From Verrucomicrobiota bacterium (GTDB taxonomy: Bacteria > Verrucomicrobiota > Verrucomicrobiia > Limisphaerales > JACPZS01), in NCBI GenBank assembly GCA_016195385.1, contig JACPZS010000206.1, positions 56,029 through 120,028 on the forward strand: DNA of 64,000 nt. The letters are read 5' to 3'. The notes beneath the pieces were generated by a model. The model worked only from the letters and a program-made list of their open reading frames with translations. It was not told where the DNA came from and did no database searches. The position numbers were made by a program, and so were the translations under genes. Positions 32,462-40,828 of the stretch are shown here, piece by piece (the first letter of the stretch is position 1; each line of letters starts with the position of its first letter).

Positions 32462-32563
32462 GCGATCAGGCTTTTTGGCTGGCCGCGCGCGAGGTCGGGA
32501 ACAACTACGCGTCTCGACTTTTTGAGCCGTTTGGATGTAGCATCCGAATCGAACGGAATTTTT

Positions 32564-34351
32564 ATGGCATCCAGGGCTTTTGTGGTCGGTACCGTGATCA
32601 TGTTGTTTACCAGCGAGGCAACGATTCTCGCTGGAGCCAGCTTGGTTGCTCAAAAATATCTTGATGGCCGGTTGAATCAGATCCGCTACATTCAGATCCC
32701 GTCTGATTTATCCCGCAGGGAAGTTGTGACTGCTGACGAGGTGTTGAAGGAGCGCCTGCACTTTTTCTCCAGCGAACAGTTGAGGCTCGATGGGATCACT
32801 TCGCTGATTGAGCCCGCCGCAGATGTCATCGTGGTCTTCACTGATGAGGCGGGCGTGCCGATCCTGCCTGACCGCGAAGCAGCCCAACATCAACTCGGCA
32901 AACGCGCAAAGGCATCAATGCCAACTTGCTCCACGAATGAGTTGGTGTTCTCTTTTAATTCGTCCGCCTCTCCCTGGAGCACCAACGAGCAGGCAACCTT
33001 GAGCGCCTGGTTGCAGGACTTCTATCCCGTAGCGAAGTCGGTGTGGGGAAATCCCTTTTTTAATATCACGATCAATCTGCGGAAGGATACGAACAGCACG
33101 GTCAGTGGATATTACAATCCCTCCTTGAATGAACTGGTGCTGCGAGGGACCAATTCCTCAACGCTCGTCTGTCATGAAATGCTCCACGCCTTTGCGGACG
33201 ATATCGTGCTTCCCCAGAAGAGTTTTACCGAAGGCATGACCCGAGCGGCGGAAGTGGAAGTTTTCGATCGCCTGCCCGCTTACGTTCATTGGGATGAAAA
33301 CCACAGCTATACGTATGATATTTACTACGAGGGCCTGAACTGGTCGGTGATCGGTTGGGGACTTTCGGATGACTATGTCGGCGAGCTCATGCGCTATCAA
33401 TTAGCCGGATACGCCTGGGCGAAATGCCTGATTGAGAATCCAGATTTTCTGCGGCTTTTCAACTGCAAGCTGTATGCAAGTTCGCTGGCCGATTCCGCGA
33501 CTCAATGGACCGAATCGAAATTGCTGTCGATTGCCGCGAGCGTCCAAGCAACGGTCGAAGGACGGGATTTTCTCAGTTGGTACCATGAACAAGGGGTGTT
33601 CCACACTGATCCTCCACAGGGATATTTTCTTTTCCAAAGAAGCAACCAGTCCACTATTGACTACTTCTTAAGAGATTCTTCTGGAGCCGAAATTATGCAG
33701 CCCAACGCCGTGATTCATTGGACTGTGTTTGATTACCGCAATGAGGTTCTCCTGAGCGGCAGCAAAGTGACCACGGCGTTTGGCTGGTTGAACGGCACTC
33801 TGAGTGCAATGCCGGCAACCTACAGCGGACGAATCAAGGTAGTCGCCTGGGCTGCGTCCCCGGTTGGAACGGTCACGAATGCCGCTCTCACAGTCTTTGG
33901 TGTGACGACAGGTGTGTTTGGAGTTGTCGCTAATTTTGATGCGGGAACAGTCGCCATCACGGCGCTGGACGGTCAAACGACTCCGGTGGTCGTGAACGTA
34001 ATCAACGGAGCTTTTACTGCTCCTTCCTTGGGAAAGGTGAAAGGCCGATTCCTCGCGGAGTTCAAGTCGCCGACCGGAGAAACTTTCTCGAAGCAATTCA
34101 CCAAAGATGCCAGTGATTATTATCTCGAACTGCGACCGCCAATGTTGTCCGTGGCGTCTGGCTCTTACACAGCTCTGCCGATATTTTTTACCGGTGAACG
34201 CGGCCGCAAATACCTCATTGAAGGGACTACGAATTGGAGCGCTTGGGAACCCCTGACTACGTTAACCAACGAGATCGGTGAAGCTCAGTTTACAGCTACG
34301 AATGTGATCGATTCAAAGGCCCGGTTTTATCGCGCCAAGGCTCTGCCGTGA
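32564..34351 (+). CDS. Secreted putative zinc metallopeptidase (HExxH)
   Basis: A 595-aa exported protein with a signal peptide (about residues 1-25). In the N-terminal half the segment LVCHEMLHAFADD carries an HExxH zinc motif (H204, E205, H208), followed by TEGMTRAAEVEVF with candidate third ligands E223 or E230. This arrangement is gluzincin-like, but I cannot place it in a known peptidase family. The C-terminal half is beta-rich and ends FYRAKALP, a tail seen on many exported verrucomicrobial proteins. Codon use is AT-richer than the neighbours, hinting at acquisition. The ATG at 32564 is chosen over a TTG at 32522 because it starts the signal peptide. Confidence 0.7.
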   Translation: MASRAFVVGTVIMLFTSEATILAGASLVAQKYLDGRLNQIRYIQIPSDLSRREVVTADEVLKERLHFFSSEQLRLDGITSLIEPAADVIVVFTDEAGVPILPDREAAQHQLGKRAKASMPTCSTNELVFSFNSSASPWSTNEQATLSAWLQDFYPVAKSVWGNPFFNITINLRKDTNSTVSGYYNPSLNELVLRGTNSSTLVCHEMLHAFADDIVLPQKSFTEGMTRAAEVEVFDRLPAYVHWDENHSYTYDIYYEGLNWSVIGWGLSDDYVGELMRYQLAGYAWAKCLIENPDFLRLFNCKLYASSLADSATQWTESKLLSIAASVQATVEGRDFLSWYHEQGVFHTDPPQGYFLFQRSNQSTIDYFLRDSSGAEIMQPNAVIHWTVFDYRNEVLLSGSKVTTAFGWLNGTLSAMPATYSGRIKVVAWAASPVGTVTNAALTVFGVTTGVFGVVANFDAGTVAITALDGQTTPVVVNVINGAFTAPSLGKVKGRFLAEFKSPTGETFSKQFTKDASDYYLELRPPMLSVASGSYTALPIFFTGERGRKYLIEGTTNWSAWEPLTTLTNEIGEAQFTATNVIDSKARFYRAKALP

Positions 34352-34464
34352 CCCCACCCTCTGAATGTATCGTTGCCGGGATTCGGCCCAAAGCGACAAC
34401 CTGATGCTCAACGGCAAAGCAAAACGAAAGACGCGAAACAAGCAAATGGAGCTTGAATTGTAGT

Positions 34465-35319
34465 ATGGCGGCTCCGGTCGTTTGGGTGACAGGAGCGGGC
34501 GGACTCATAGGCAGTTACTTGGTGCGGACTGCCACGAAGTTTGCGCCGGAGTTTCAAGTCATCGGTTTCACGCGCGGGCAACTGGAACTCACCGATCTTG
34601 CGGCGGTGCGGCAGGCGTTTCGCGACCAGAGTCCGCAGGCCGTAATTCACTGCGCTGCGTTGAGCAAAAGCCCCGCCTGCCAGGCGGAGCCTGCGGTCGC
34701 GCGAAAAATAAATGTCGATGTCACCAGATGCTTGGCGGAGTTGGCGGCTAAAACGCAATTTATTTTCTTCTCGACGGATCTCGTTTTCGACGGACGACAA
34801 GGCAACTACGATGAAACCGCGAAGACGAATCCGTTGAGCGTTTATGCGGAAACCAAAGTCGCGGCCGAGCGCATCGTGCTCGCGAACCCGCGGCACACTG
34901 TCATCCGCGCGTCGCTGAACGGTGGCACGTCGCCCACGGGCGACCGTGGTTTCAACGAAGAGTTGCGCCGCGGATGGCGAGAAGGCCGCCGGCTGAGTTT
35001 GTTTGCCGATGAGTTCCGCTCGCCGCTGCCGGCGGTTGTGACCGCGCGTGCCGTGTGGGAATTAGTCGCGAAACAATTGACCGGATTGTTTCACATCGCC
35101 GGCAGCGAACGGTTGTCACGCTTTGAGATCGGTCAACTCGTGGCGGCGCGCTGGCCGCAATTGAATCCAGTCGTCGAAGCGGGTTCGTTGAAAAACTACC
35201 CGGGCGCGCCGCGTCCACCGGATACATCGCTCAACTGCGCCAAAGTTCAGCGCGAACTTTCGTTTCGCTTGCCGGGTTTGCGCGAGTGGCTGGCGGAAAA
35301 TCCAGACGAGCCATTTTGA
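34465..35319 (+). CDS. RmlD-like NAD-dependent sugar-nucleotide reductase
   Basis: A 284-aa short-chain dehydrogenase of the RmlD/extended SDR type. The Rossmann motif VTGAGGLIGSYL is at the N-terminus, FFSTDLVFDG follows, and the catalytic Y-x-x-x-K is in SVYAETKVAAERI. The family includes dTDP-4-dehydrorhamnose reductase, but the other rml genes are absent, so the substrate is not certain. I start at the ATG at 34465, directly before the Rossmann strand. Confidence 0.8.
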   Translation: MAAPVVWVTGAGGLIGSYLVRTATKFAPEFQVIGFTRGQLELTDLAAVRQAFRDQSPQAVIHCAALSKSPACQAEPAVARKINVDVTRCLAELAAKTQFIFFSTDLVFDGRQGNYDETAKTNPLSVYAETKVAAERIVLANPRHTVIRASLNGGTSPTGDRGFNEELRRGWREGRRLSLFADEFRSPLPAVVTARAVWELVAKQLTGLFHIAGSERLSRFEIGQLVAARWPQLNPVVEAGSLKNYPGAPRPPDTSLNCAKVQRELSFRLPGLREWLAENPDEPF

Positions 35320-35348
35320 GAAAGTGTCTGGTGAACGCCGATTAAGAA

Positions 35349-36248
35349 ATGAATTCACCAATTTATCGCGGACGCCTTGCCCCGTCGCCGACGGGCCATT
35401 TGCACCTCGGCCACGCGCGCACGTTTTGGATTGCGGCGGAGCGGGCGCGCGCGCGCCGCGGGACGTTGGTGTTGCGCAATGAGAACCTGGATGTCGCGCG
35501 ATGCAAACAAGATTTCGTGCCGGCGATATTGGAAGACTTGCGCTGGCTGGGGATCGAGTGGCAGGAAGGGCCGGATTGCGGCGGCCCGTTCGGCCCGTAC
35601 AATCAAACCGAGCGGCGCGAGTTTTATTCGGCAGCCTTTGAGAAATTGCGCACCGGAGGCTTTGTTTATCCTTGCCGTTGTTCGCGGCAGGATGTGCTGC
35701 GCGCTTTGCAGGCGCCGCATCAGCCGGACGATGAGCCGATTTATCCCGGCACGTGCCGGCCGAGTGCGGAACGCGGAGATCGGAATCTGGAATTGCCGGG
35801 CGCTCTGCCACACTCCACATCCCGCACTTCGCGTTCCGCATGCAACTGGCGCTTTCGCGTTCCTGACGGTGAAACAATTTCGTTCGTCGATGGCCAATTC
35901 GGTTCGCAGCAATTCGTCGCGGGAAAAGACTTCGGCGATTTCGTCATCTGGCAGCATGACGACCTGCCGTCGTATCAACTCGCCGTCGTGGTGGACGACG
36001 CGGCCATGCAAATTACCGAGGTCGTGCGCGGCGCAGATTTACTGCTCTCAACGGCGCGACAACTTTTACTCTATCGTGCGCTGGGTCTGGCAGCGCCGGA
36101 TTTTTTTCACTGCCCGTTGGTAACGGATGAAGCGGGCGTGCGCCTGGCGAAACGTCACGACGCTCTCAGTCTGCGCGCGCTACGCGAGAAAACGGTGACG
36201 GTCGAATTTCTTCGCTCTAAAAACTACACTCTTGGCGACTTGAACTGA
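35349..36248 (+). CDS. gluQ: Glutamyl-Q tRNA(Asp) synthetase, with an inserted palindrome
   Basis: A 299-aa GluRS-like protein lacking the anticodon-binding domain. It charges glutamate onto queuosine-34 of tRNA-Asp. The HIGH-type motif HLHLGH is at residues 17-22, zinc ligands are at C109, C111, Y132 and C136 (YPCRCSR and YPGTC), and a KMSKS-like RLAKRHD lies near the end. Residues about 139-164 do not fit the family; they are encoded by a palindromic element (35762-35842) inserted in frame just after the zinc site. The gene follows the RmlD-like gene by 29 bases. Confidence 0.88.
   Translation: MNSPIYRGRLAPSPTGHLHLGHARTFWIAAERARARRGTLVLRNENLDVARCKQDFVPAILEDLRWLGIEWQEGPDCGGPFGPYNQTERREFYSAAFEKLRTGGFVYPCRCSRQDVLRALQAPHQPDDEPIYPGTCRPSAERGDRNLELPGALPHSTSRTSRSACNWRFRVPDGETISFVDGQFGSQQFVAGKDFGDFVIWQHDDLPSYQLAVVVDDAAMQITEVVRGADLLLSTARQLLLYRALGLAAPDFFHCPLVTDEAGVRLAKRHDALSLRALREKTVTVEFLRSKNYTLGDLN
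35762..35842. repeat. Palindromic element inside gluQ
   Basis: Arms TGCGGAACGCG (35765-35775) and CGCGTTCCGCA (35830-35840) are a perfect 11-bp inverted repeat about 54 bases apart, within the gluQ reading frame. The encoded peptide is low-complexity and hydrophilic. The element keeps the frame. Confidence 0.65.
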
Positions 36249-36275
36249 AGCGGCGAAGCGTCGGCTTTTCCGCGT

Positions 36276-36671
36276 TCAAAAATGTTTCTTAAGCCGGTCA
36301 AGGATCAATCGGGACTGGGTTTCATCTCCGAATGTGCCAACGCGAATCCTGATTTCAGTCGTTTTCTCGTTGAGCATTTTTAATGCGATCTGAATTTTTT
36401 TGTCGTCCGCGCCGCGGGCAGTGATGCGGCCGTTCAAGCCGTCTTTCTGCTTTTCCAGCACAAGGAACTGGAGATCCTTGACCGCCGCCAGCGAAGCGCT
36501 CCAAGCGCGAGCGAGTGGCACGGACTCGGTGGTTTTCAGTTCTCCGCGCACGTAGGCCACGGTGCCAACACCGGCGGCCACGCCACCGCCGATTAAAACA
36601 GCCGCGCAACCCGTCGCGATCAAGGAGACCAACGCCAAGCTGAGGAGGTAAACGCCGGTTTTGAATTTCAT
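36276..36671 (-). CDS. DUF3568-type lipoprotein
   Basis: A 131-aa lipoprotein. The signal peptide ends in a lipobox around LIATGC with the lipidated Cys at residue 22. A glycine-rich segment (IGGGVAAGVGTVAYVRGEL) and an alpha/beta domain with REL..TE and RVGTFGDETQSRLILD motifs match the DUF3568 family. The function is unknown. It converges with gluQ (27-base gap). Confidence 0.8.
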   Translation of the reverse strand: MKFKTGVYLLSLALVSLIATGCAAVLIGGGVAAGVGTVAYVRGELKTTESVPLARAWSASLAAVKDLQFLVLEKQKDGLNGRITARGADDKKIQIALKMLNEKTTEIRIRVGTFGDETQSRLILDRLKKHF

Positions 36672-36765
36672 AGTGGAGCGGCAATGGTTATGAGTTTTTG
36701 CGGCGGCTTAAAAAACAATTCTACGCGCGCAGGCACCAGCACAATGCGACGAAGCGTTGCGTTTC

Positions 36766-38004
36766 TCAGCGCCGCCGACGCTTGGCGGGGCCGAAATAAT
36801 ATCCGCCCGAGATGCGCACAGCGCGAATGCTGCGGTGACGCGCGGCGAGGTCGCCGTGTTTGCTTTCGTCGAACAGGATCGTGTAGGAGTAATTGAACCC
36901 TTCCAGTTTGGTGCGTTCAATTTTCTGGCTGATGAAGCGCTCGATGGCTTGGACGTGAGTCACGTCCTCCAGCACCATCAACGTGAAGGCATCGCCGCTG
37001 GCCTCGGCACGCCCCGTCCGTCCGATACGATGCACGTAGTCTTCGGGATGTTGCGGCACATCGTAGTTGATGACGTGGCTCACATTGGCGATGTCCAGGC
37101 CACGCGCCGCGATGTCCGTGGCGACGAGCACCTCAAAGCGTCCGTCGCGAAATCCGCGCAGCGCCTGCTCGCGCTCGCGTTGCGTGCGGTTCGAGTGCAA
37201 CACGGCGACGGCGTGATTGTTCTTCTTCAACATGTGCGCGATGCGATCGGCACGATGTTTCGTCCGGCAGAAAATGATGACGGAGTCGTAATGAACTTTT
37301 TCCAGCAGCTCGCGGAGCAGATCGGATTTCTGTGAATCCGCGACGGGGTAGATGACGTGCTTCACTGTTTCCGCCGGCGTTCGGCGCGCGCCGATTTCAA
37401 TCGTCTCGGGCGTATGCATGGCCCAGTTAATGAGCGTCCCGATCTCGGGCGGGATGGTGGCGGAGAAAAGCGAAGTATGTCGTTGGCGCGGGCATTTCTC
37501 CACGATGCGGCGCACGTCGGGCAGGAAGCCCATGTCCAACATGCGATCCGCCTCGTCGAGCACGAGGTATTTAATGTGATCGAGACGGCAGGTTCCCTGG
37601 CCGAGGTGATCGAGCAGGCGGCCGGGAGTTGCGACCAGGATGTCCACGCCCGTGCGCAGCGCTTCCCGCTGTGCCCCGTAGCCGACGCCACCGTACATCA
37701 CGGCGACGCGCAGGTCGGTGAAACGGCAAAAATCACGGACGGCCGTTTCGACTTGCGCGGCCAGTTCGCGCGTCGGTTCGAGGATCAAAACTCGCGGCGT
37801 CGTCGCGTGGTGCTGAAGTTTCGTCAGGATGGGCAGCGCGAACGCGGCGGTTTTGCCGGTGCCGGTCTGCGCGCTGCCGATGACGTCCGTGCCCGCCAGG
37901 ATGAGCGGAATCGCGCGCAGTTGAATCGGCGTCGGCTCGACGTAGCCCATTGCCTGCACGCCTTCGAGGACTTCCGGTGAAAGCCCTAATTTGGTAAAAG
38001 CCAT
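36766..38004 (-). CDS. DEAD-box RNA helicase (RhlE-like)
   Basis: A 412-aa ATP-dependent RNA helicase. Motifs in order: Q motif (GYVEPTPIQ), I (AQTGTGKT), Ia (PTRELA), II (DEAD), III (SAT), and C-terminal motifs including RGLDI and HRIGRTGR. The C-terminal tail is short and basic (FGPAKRRRR). These enzymes remodel rRNA or mRNA structures, often in cold adaptation. I use the ATG at 38004; an upstream GTG or ATG frame to 38064 adds a non-conserved proline-rich leader. Confidence 0.93.
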   Translation of the reverse strand: MAFTKLGLSPEVLEGVQAMGYVEPTPIQLRAIPLILAGTDVIGSAQTGTGKTAAFALPILTKLQHHATTPRVLILEPTRELAAQVETAVRDFCRFTDLRVAVMYGGVGYGAQREALRTGVDILVATPGRLLDHLGQGTCRLDHIKYLVLDEADRMLDMGFLPDVRRIVEKCPRQRHTSLFSATIPPEIGTLINWAMHTPETIEIGARRTPAETVKHVIYPVADSQKSDLLRELLEKVHYDSVIIFCRTKHRADRIAHMLKKNNHAVAVLHSNRTQREREQALRGFRDGRFEVLVATDIAARGLDIANVSHVINYDVPQHPEDYVHRIGRTGRAEASGDAFTLMVLEDVTHVQAIERFISQKIERTKLEGFNYSYTILFDESKHGDLAARHRSIRAVRISGGYYFGPAKRRRR

Positions 38005-38114
38005 GTCCGAACGTAACAAAATTGGCACCGGCAAGGGAAGCGAATGATTTGGCGGTGGCTCCAACGAACCGCAGTGTTTCGTTCGAACTGCCTCGCAAAT
38101 GACTCAAAGCGGAA

Positions 38115-39230
38115 CTATTTGAAACGATCTTCTTTGAGCGATTTGACGATCAGTCGCTTCAGTTCGAGCGGGTCGATGGCGCCTTCGGTCTTGTAAAGAA
38201 TTTCGCCGGTCGGGCTGATGAGCGCGGTGTAGGGGAGCGCGCCACTCCACGCGCCGTCGAATGCTTCGATAAGTTTGTATTTTTCGCGCGAGCCGAAGAG
38301 GAGGTTCTTGCCGGACGACTGCTTCTTCTTGAGCACCGCGAGCACTTCCTTCTGCTCGTCGGGATAATTGGCGGACACCGTCACCATCTCGAACGCGCGA
38401 TGCCGATACATGCGGTTGATTTCGACGAGATCGGGAAACTCGGTCAGGCACGGGCCGCACCACGTCGCCCAAAAATTCACCAGCCGCAGTTTGCCGGAAT
38501 CATTTTTGCGCAACGCCTTGAGCGCGTCGGCGTCGGCCAACTCGACGGAAACCGGCTCCGCCGCGAGCTTCTCCATGTAGCGCTGGTTCGCGTCCGCCTT
38601 GCCCGCCCATTTGACGGAGCAGCCAAAGACTTTGGTTTGTTTGACCGCGACCTCGCGTCCCGCCAGCAACGCGTCCAGCGCGTCCCGCAAATCGCGCGAC
38701 TTGATATTGTCGCCGCGTTCATCATCGTCAATGCGGCCGGCGTAACGGAGCTTGTGCGTGGCATCGAAGACGAACGCGTGGGGTGTGGCAACCGGCCCGT
38801 ACGCGCGCGAAACCTCCTCTTTGTCGCCATCGTAGAGGTAGGGGAAATTGAACTGCTTGTGCTTGGCGCGGATCTTCATTTCGGCGAACGAGTCGCTCAA
38901 ATCCGTGTAGCCCAACTCGTCCAGCCGCACGGATTTGGGATCATTCGGATTGATGGCGACGAGCGTCACGCCTTTGCTCTTGTAGTCAGAGACGAGCTGC
39001 TTGACGCGCTCCTCGTAATACTGCGCGGTCGGGCAATGGGTGCAGGTGAACAGCACGACGAGAACTTTCGCTTTGGAAAAATCCTTGAGCGAATAATTCC
39101 GGCCATCGATGCCGGGCAATTTGAAATCGGGCGCGGTGGCGCCGAGCGGCAGCGTCGGGAAAGTCGTGTCAGCGCCGGGAAGCGGCGCGGCGGAAAATAG
39201 CAGCAGGAGAAGCAAAGAGGCTGGTTTCAT
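38115..39230 (-). CDS. Exported protein with two thioredoxin-fold domains
   Basis: A 371-aa exported protein with a signal peptide (residues 1-19). Domain 1 (about 25-195) is redoxin/AhpC-like with C63 and C66 in TCTHCPTAQYY. Domain 2 (about 228-371) is TlpA-like with the classic WCGPC (C258, C261). Both should face the periplasm, where they could act in peroxide detoxification, cytochrome maturation or disulfide reduction. An unpaired Cys (VFGCSVKW) lies between the domains. No electron-donor partner such as DsbD is adjacent. Confidence 0.85.
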   Translation of the reverse strand: MKPASLLLLLLFSAAPLPGADTTFPTLPLGATAPDFKLPGIDGRNYSLKDFSKAKVLVVLFTCTHCPTAQYYEERVKQLVSDYKSKGVTLVAINPNDPKSVRLDELGYTDLSDSFAEMKIRAKHKQFNFPYLYDGDKEEVSRAYGPVATPHAFVFDATHKLRYAGRIDDDERGDNIKSRDLRDALDALLAGREVAVKQTKVFGCSVKWAGKADANQRYMEKLAAEPVSVELADADALKALRKNDSGKLRLVNFWATWCGPCLTEFPDLVEINRMYRHRAFEMVTVSANYPDEQKEVLAVLKKKQSSGKNLLFGSREKYKLIEAFDGAWSGALPYTALISPTGEILYKTEGAIDPLELKRLIVKSLKEDRFK

Positions 39231-39325
39231 GATGGAGCAGAATTAGCAACCGCGCCGGGTTTGGCCAGCAATTTCGGACGTGTCTCGTTGTGCTGCTGCG
39301 GGGAAGGTGACGGGTTCGAGCGCGG

Positions 39326-40828
39326 TTAAAACCCGGCGGCTTTGATGGCTGAGGTCAACGGTTCGAGCAAAAGGTTTGGCGCGCTGCCGAGGATTACGAT
39401 GGCCAGCGCGAGCAGCAGCAAAATCGTTCGCGCGAGTGGCGTCACTTTCGCCGATTCCGCGCCGGTCGGCGCTTCGATGACGTAAATTTGTTTGAGCACT
39501 TGCAGGTAGTAGTAGAGCGACACGGCGCTCATCGCGAGCGCGAGAATCACGAGCCACAGCAGGCCGAGTGGTTGGGCCGCGCCTTGAATAAACAGCGCGG
39601 ATTTGAACAGGAAAAATTTCCCGAAGAACCCGGCCAGCGGCGGAATGCCGGCGAGCGACAGCAGAAAAATCATCATGCAAAATGAAACCAGCGGCGCGCG
39701 TCGGCTCAAGCCGGCAAACGCCGAAAGTTTGTCATCGCCCGTGCGCTCTTGCACGACCGCGACGACGCCGAACGCGCCGAGCGTCGTCAGCGCGTAAGTC
39801 GTCACGTAGTATAGCACCGAAGCCAGGCCGTCGGCGCGCTGATTGGCGAGCAGGCCGATGAGGATGTAACCCGCCTGCGCGATCGCGGAATAGGCGAGGA
39901 GCCGCCGCACGCTGGTCTGCGCGATGGCGGCGAGGTTGCCGAGCACGACGGACAACGCCGCGACGAGCGCGAGGACGGGCATCCAGCCTTGCAGGTAGCC
40001 GCGCCACGCGCCGCTGCCTTCCGCGCCCGCAAAACCAACTATCATCACTTTCGCCAGAATGAAAAAGCTGGCGACCTTCGAGCCGCTCGCGATGAACGCT
40101 GCGCTCGGCAGGGGAGCTCCTTGATACGTATCCGGTGCCCAGAGATGAAACGGCACGGCGGCGACTTTGAAACCAAAGCCGATCACCACCATCAACAGCG
40201 CCAGCACGAGCAGAGGATCCAATTTCGGACCCGCAATCTTCGCCGCAATCTTGGTGAGGTTGATTTCGCCCGACAGGCCGTAAACCAAACTCAAACCGAA
40301 CAACAAAAATGCCGCTGCCATTCCGCCGAAGAGGAAGTACTTCAAGGCCGCTTCCGCCGACTGGATGTTCTGCTTGTTGAACGCCGTCATCACATACAGG
40401 CAAAGGCTCAACAGTTCCAGCGAGATGAAGATGAGCAGAATATTTTCCGAGCTGACGAGGAACATCATCCCCACGGTCGCCAGCAACAGCAGCGCAAAGT
40501 ATTCGCCGACGTGTTCGGTAAATTTGGAATCCACCGAAAGGATCGCGGTGATCGCCGTGAGCAGCAGGATGACAATTTTGACGAGCCGCGTGAGCGGGTT
40601 GAAGACGAACATCCCATCCAGATAGCCCGTCGGCGTCGTCTCCGCCCCCAAGAAACACGCCGCAGCGGCGACGCCGCAGCCGAGGCACGACAGCCCCATC
40701 GCCCACTTCATGCGCTCGTTGAGCGGCCGGCCGCGCATCGTAGTTAGATCGATGAGCAATGCTCCCAGAGCAGCCAGGACCAGGAGCGTTTCAGGGACGA
40801 TGAAGGCGAGCAGTTCGGAGTAATTCAT
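39326..40828 (-). CDS. nuoN: NADH-quinone oxidoreductase subunit N
   Basis: A 500-aa antiporter-like proton-pumping subunit of the complex I membrane arm, with about 14 helices. The helix-5 glutamate is in FISLELLSLC, the helix-7 lysine in FKVAAVPFHLWAPD, and other charged residues lie in the usual positions. Its ATG overlaps the nuoM stop (ATGA), so translation is coupled. It is the last gene of the operon. Confidence 0.96.
   Translation of the reverse strand: MNYSELLAFIVPETLLVLAALGALLIDLTTMRGRPLNERMKWAMGLSCLGCGVAAAACFLGAETTPTGYLDGMFVFNPLTRLVKIVILLLTAITAILSVDSKFTEHVGEYFALLLLATVGMMFLVSSENILLIFISLELLSLCLYVMTAFNKQNIQSAEAALKYFLFGGMAAAFLLFGLSLVYGLSGEINLTKIAAKIAGPKLDPLLVLALLMVVIGFGFKVAAVPFHLWAPDTYQGAPLPSAAFIASGSKVASFFILAKVMIVGFAGAEGSGAWRGYLQGWMPVLALVAALSVVLGNLAAIAQTSVRRLLAYSAIAQAGYILIGLLANQRADGLASVLYYVTTYALTTLGAFGVVAVVQERTGDDKLSAFAGLSRRAPLVSFCMMIFLLSLAGIPPLAGFFGKFFLFKSALFIQGAAQPLGLLWLVILALAMSAVSLYYYLQVLKQIYVIEAPTGAESAKVTPLARTILLLLALAIVILGSAPNLLLEPLTSAIKAAGF

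Noticed and set aside
35349..36248. Full glutamyl-tRNA synthetase GltX
   Set aside because: At 299 aa it lacks the anticodon-binding domain and has the GluQ-RS zinc arrangement.
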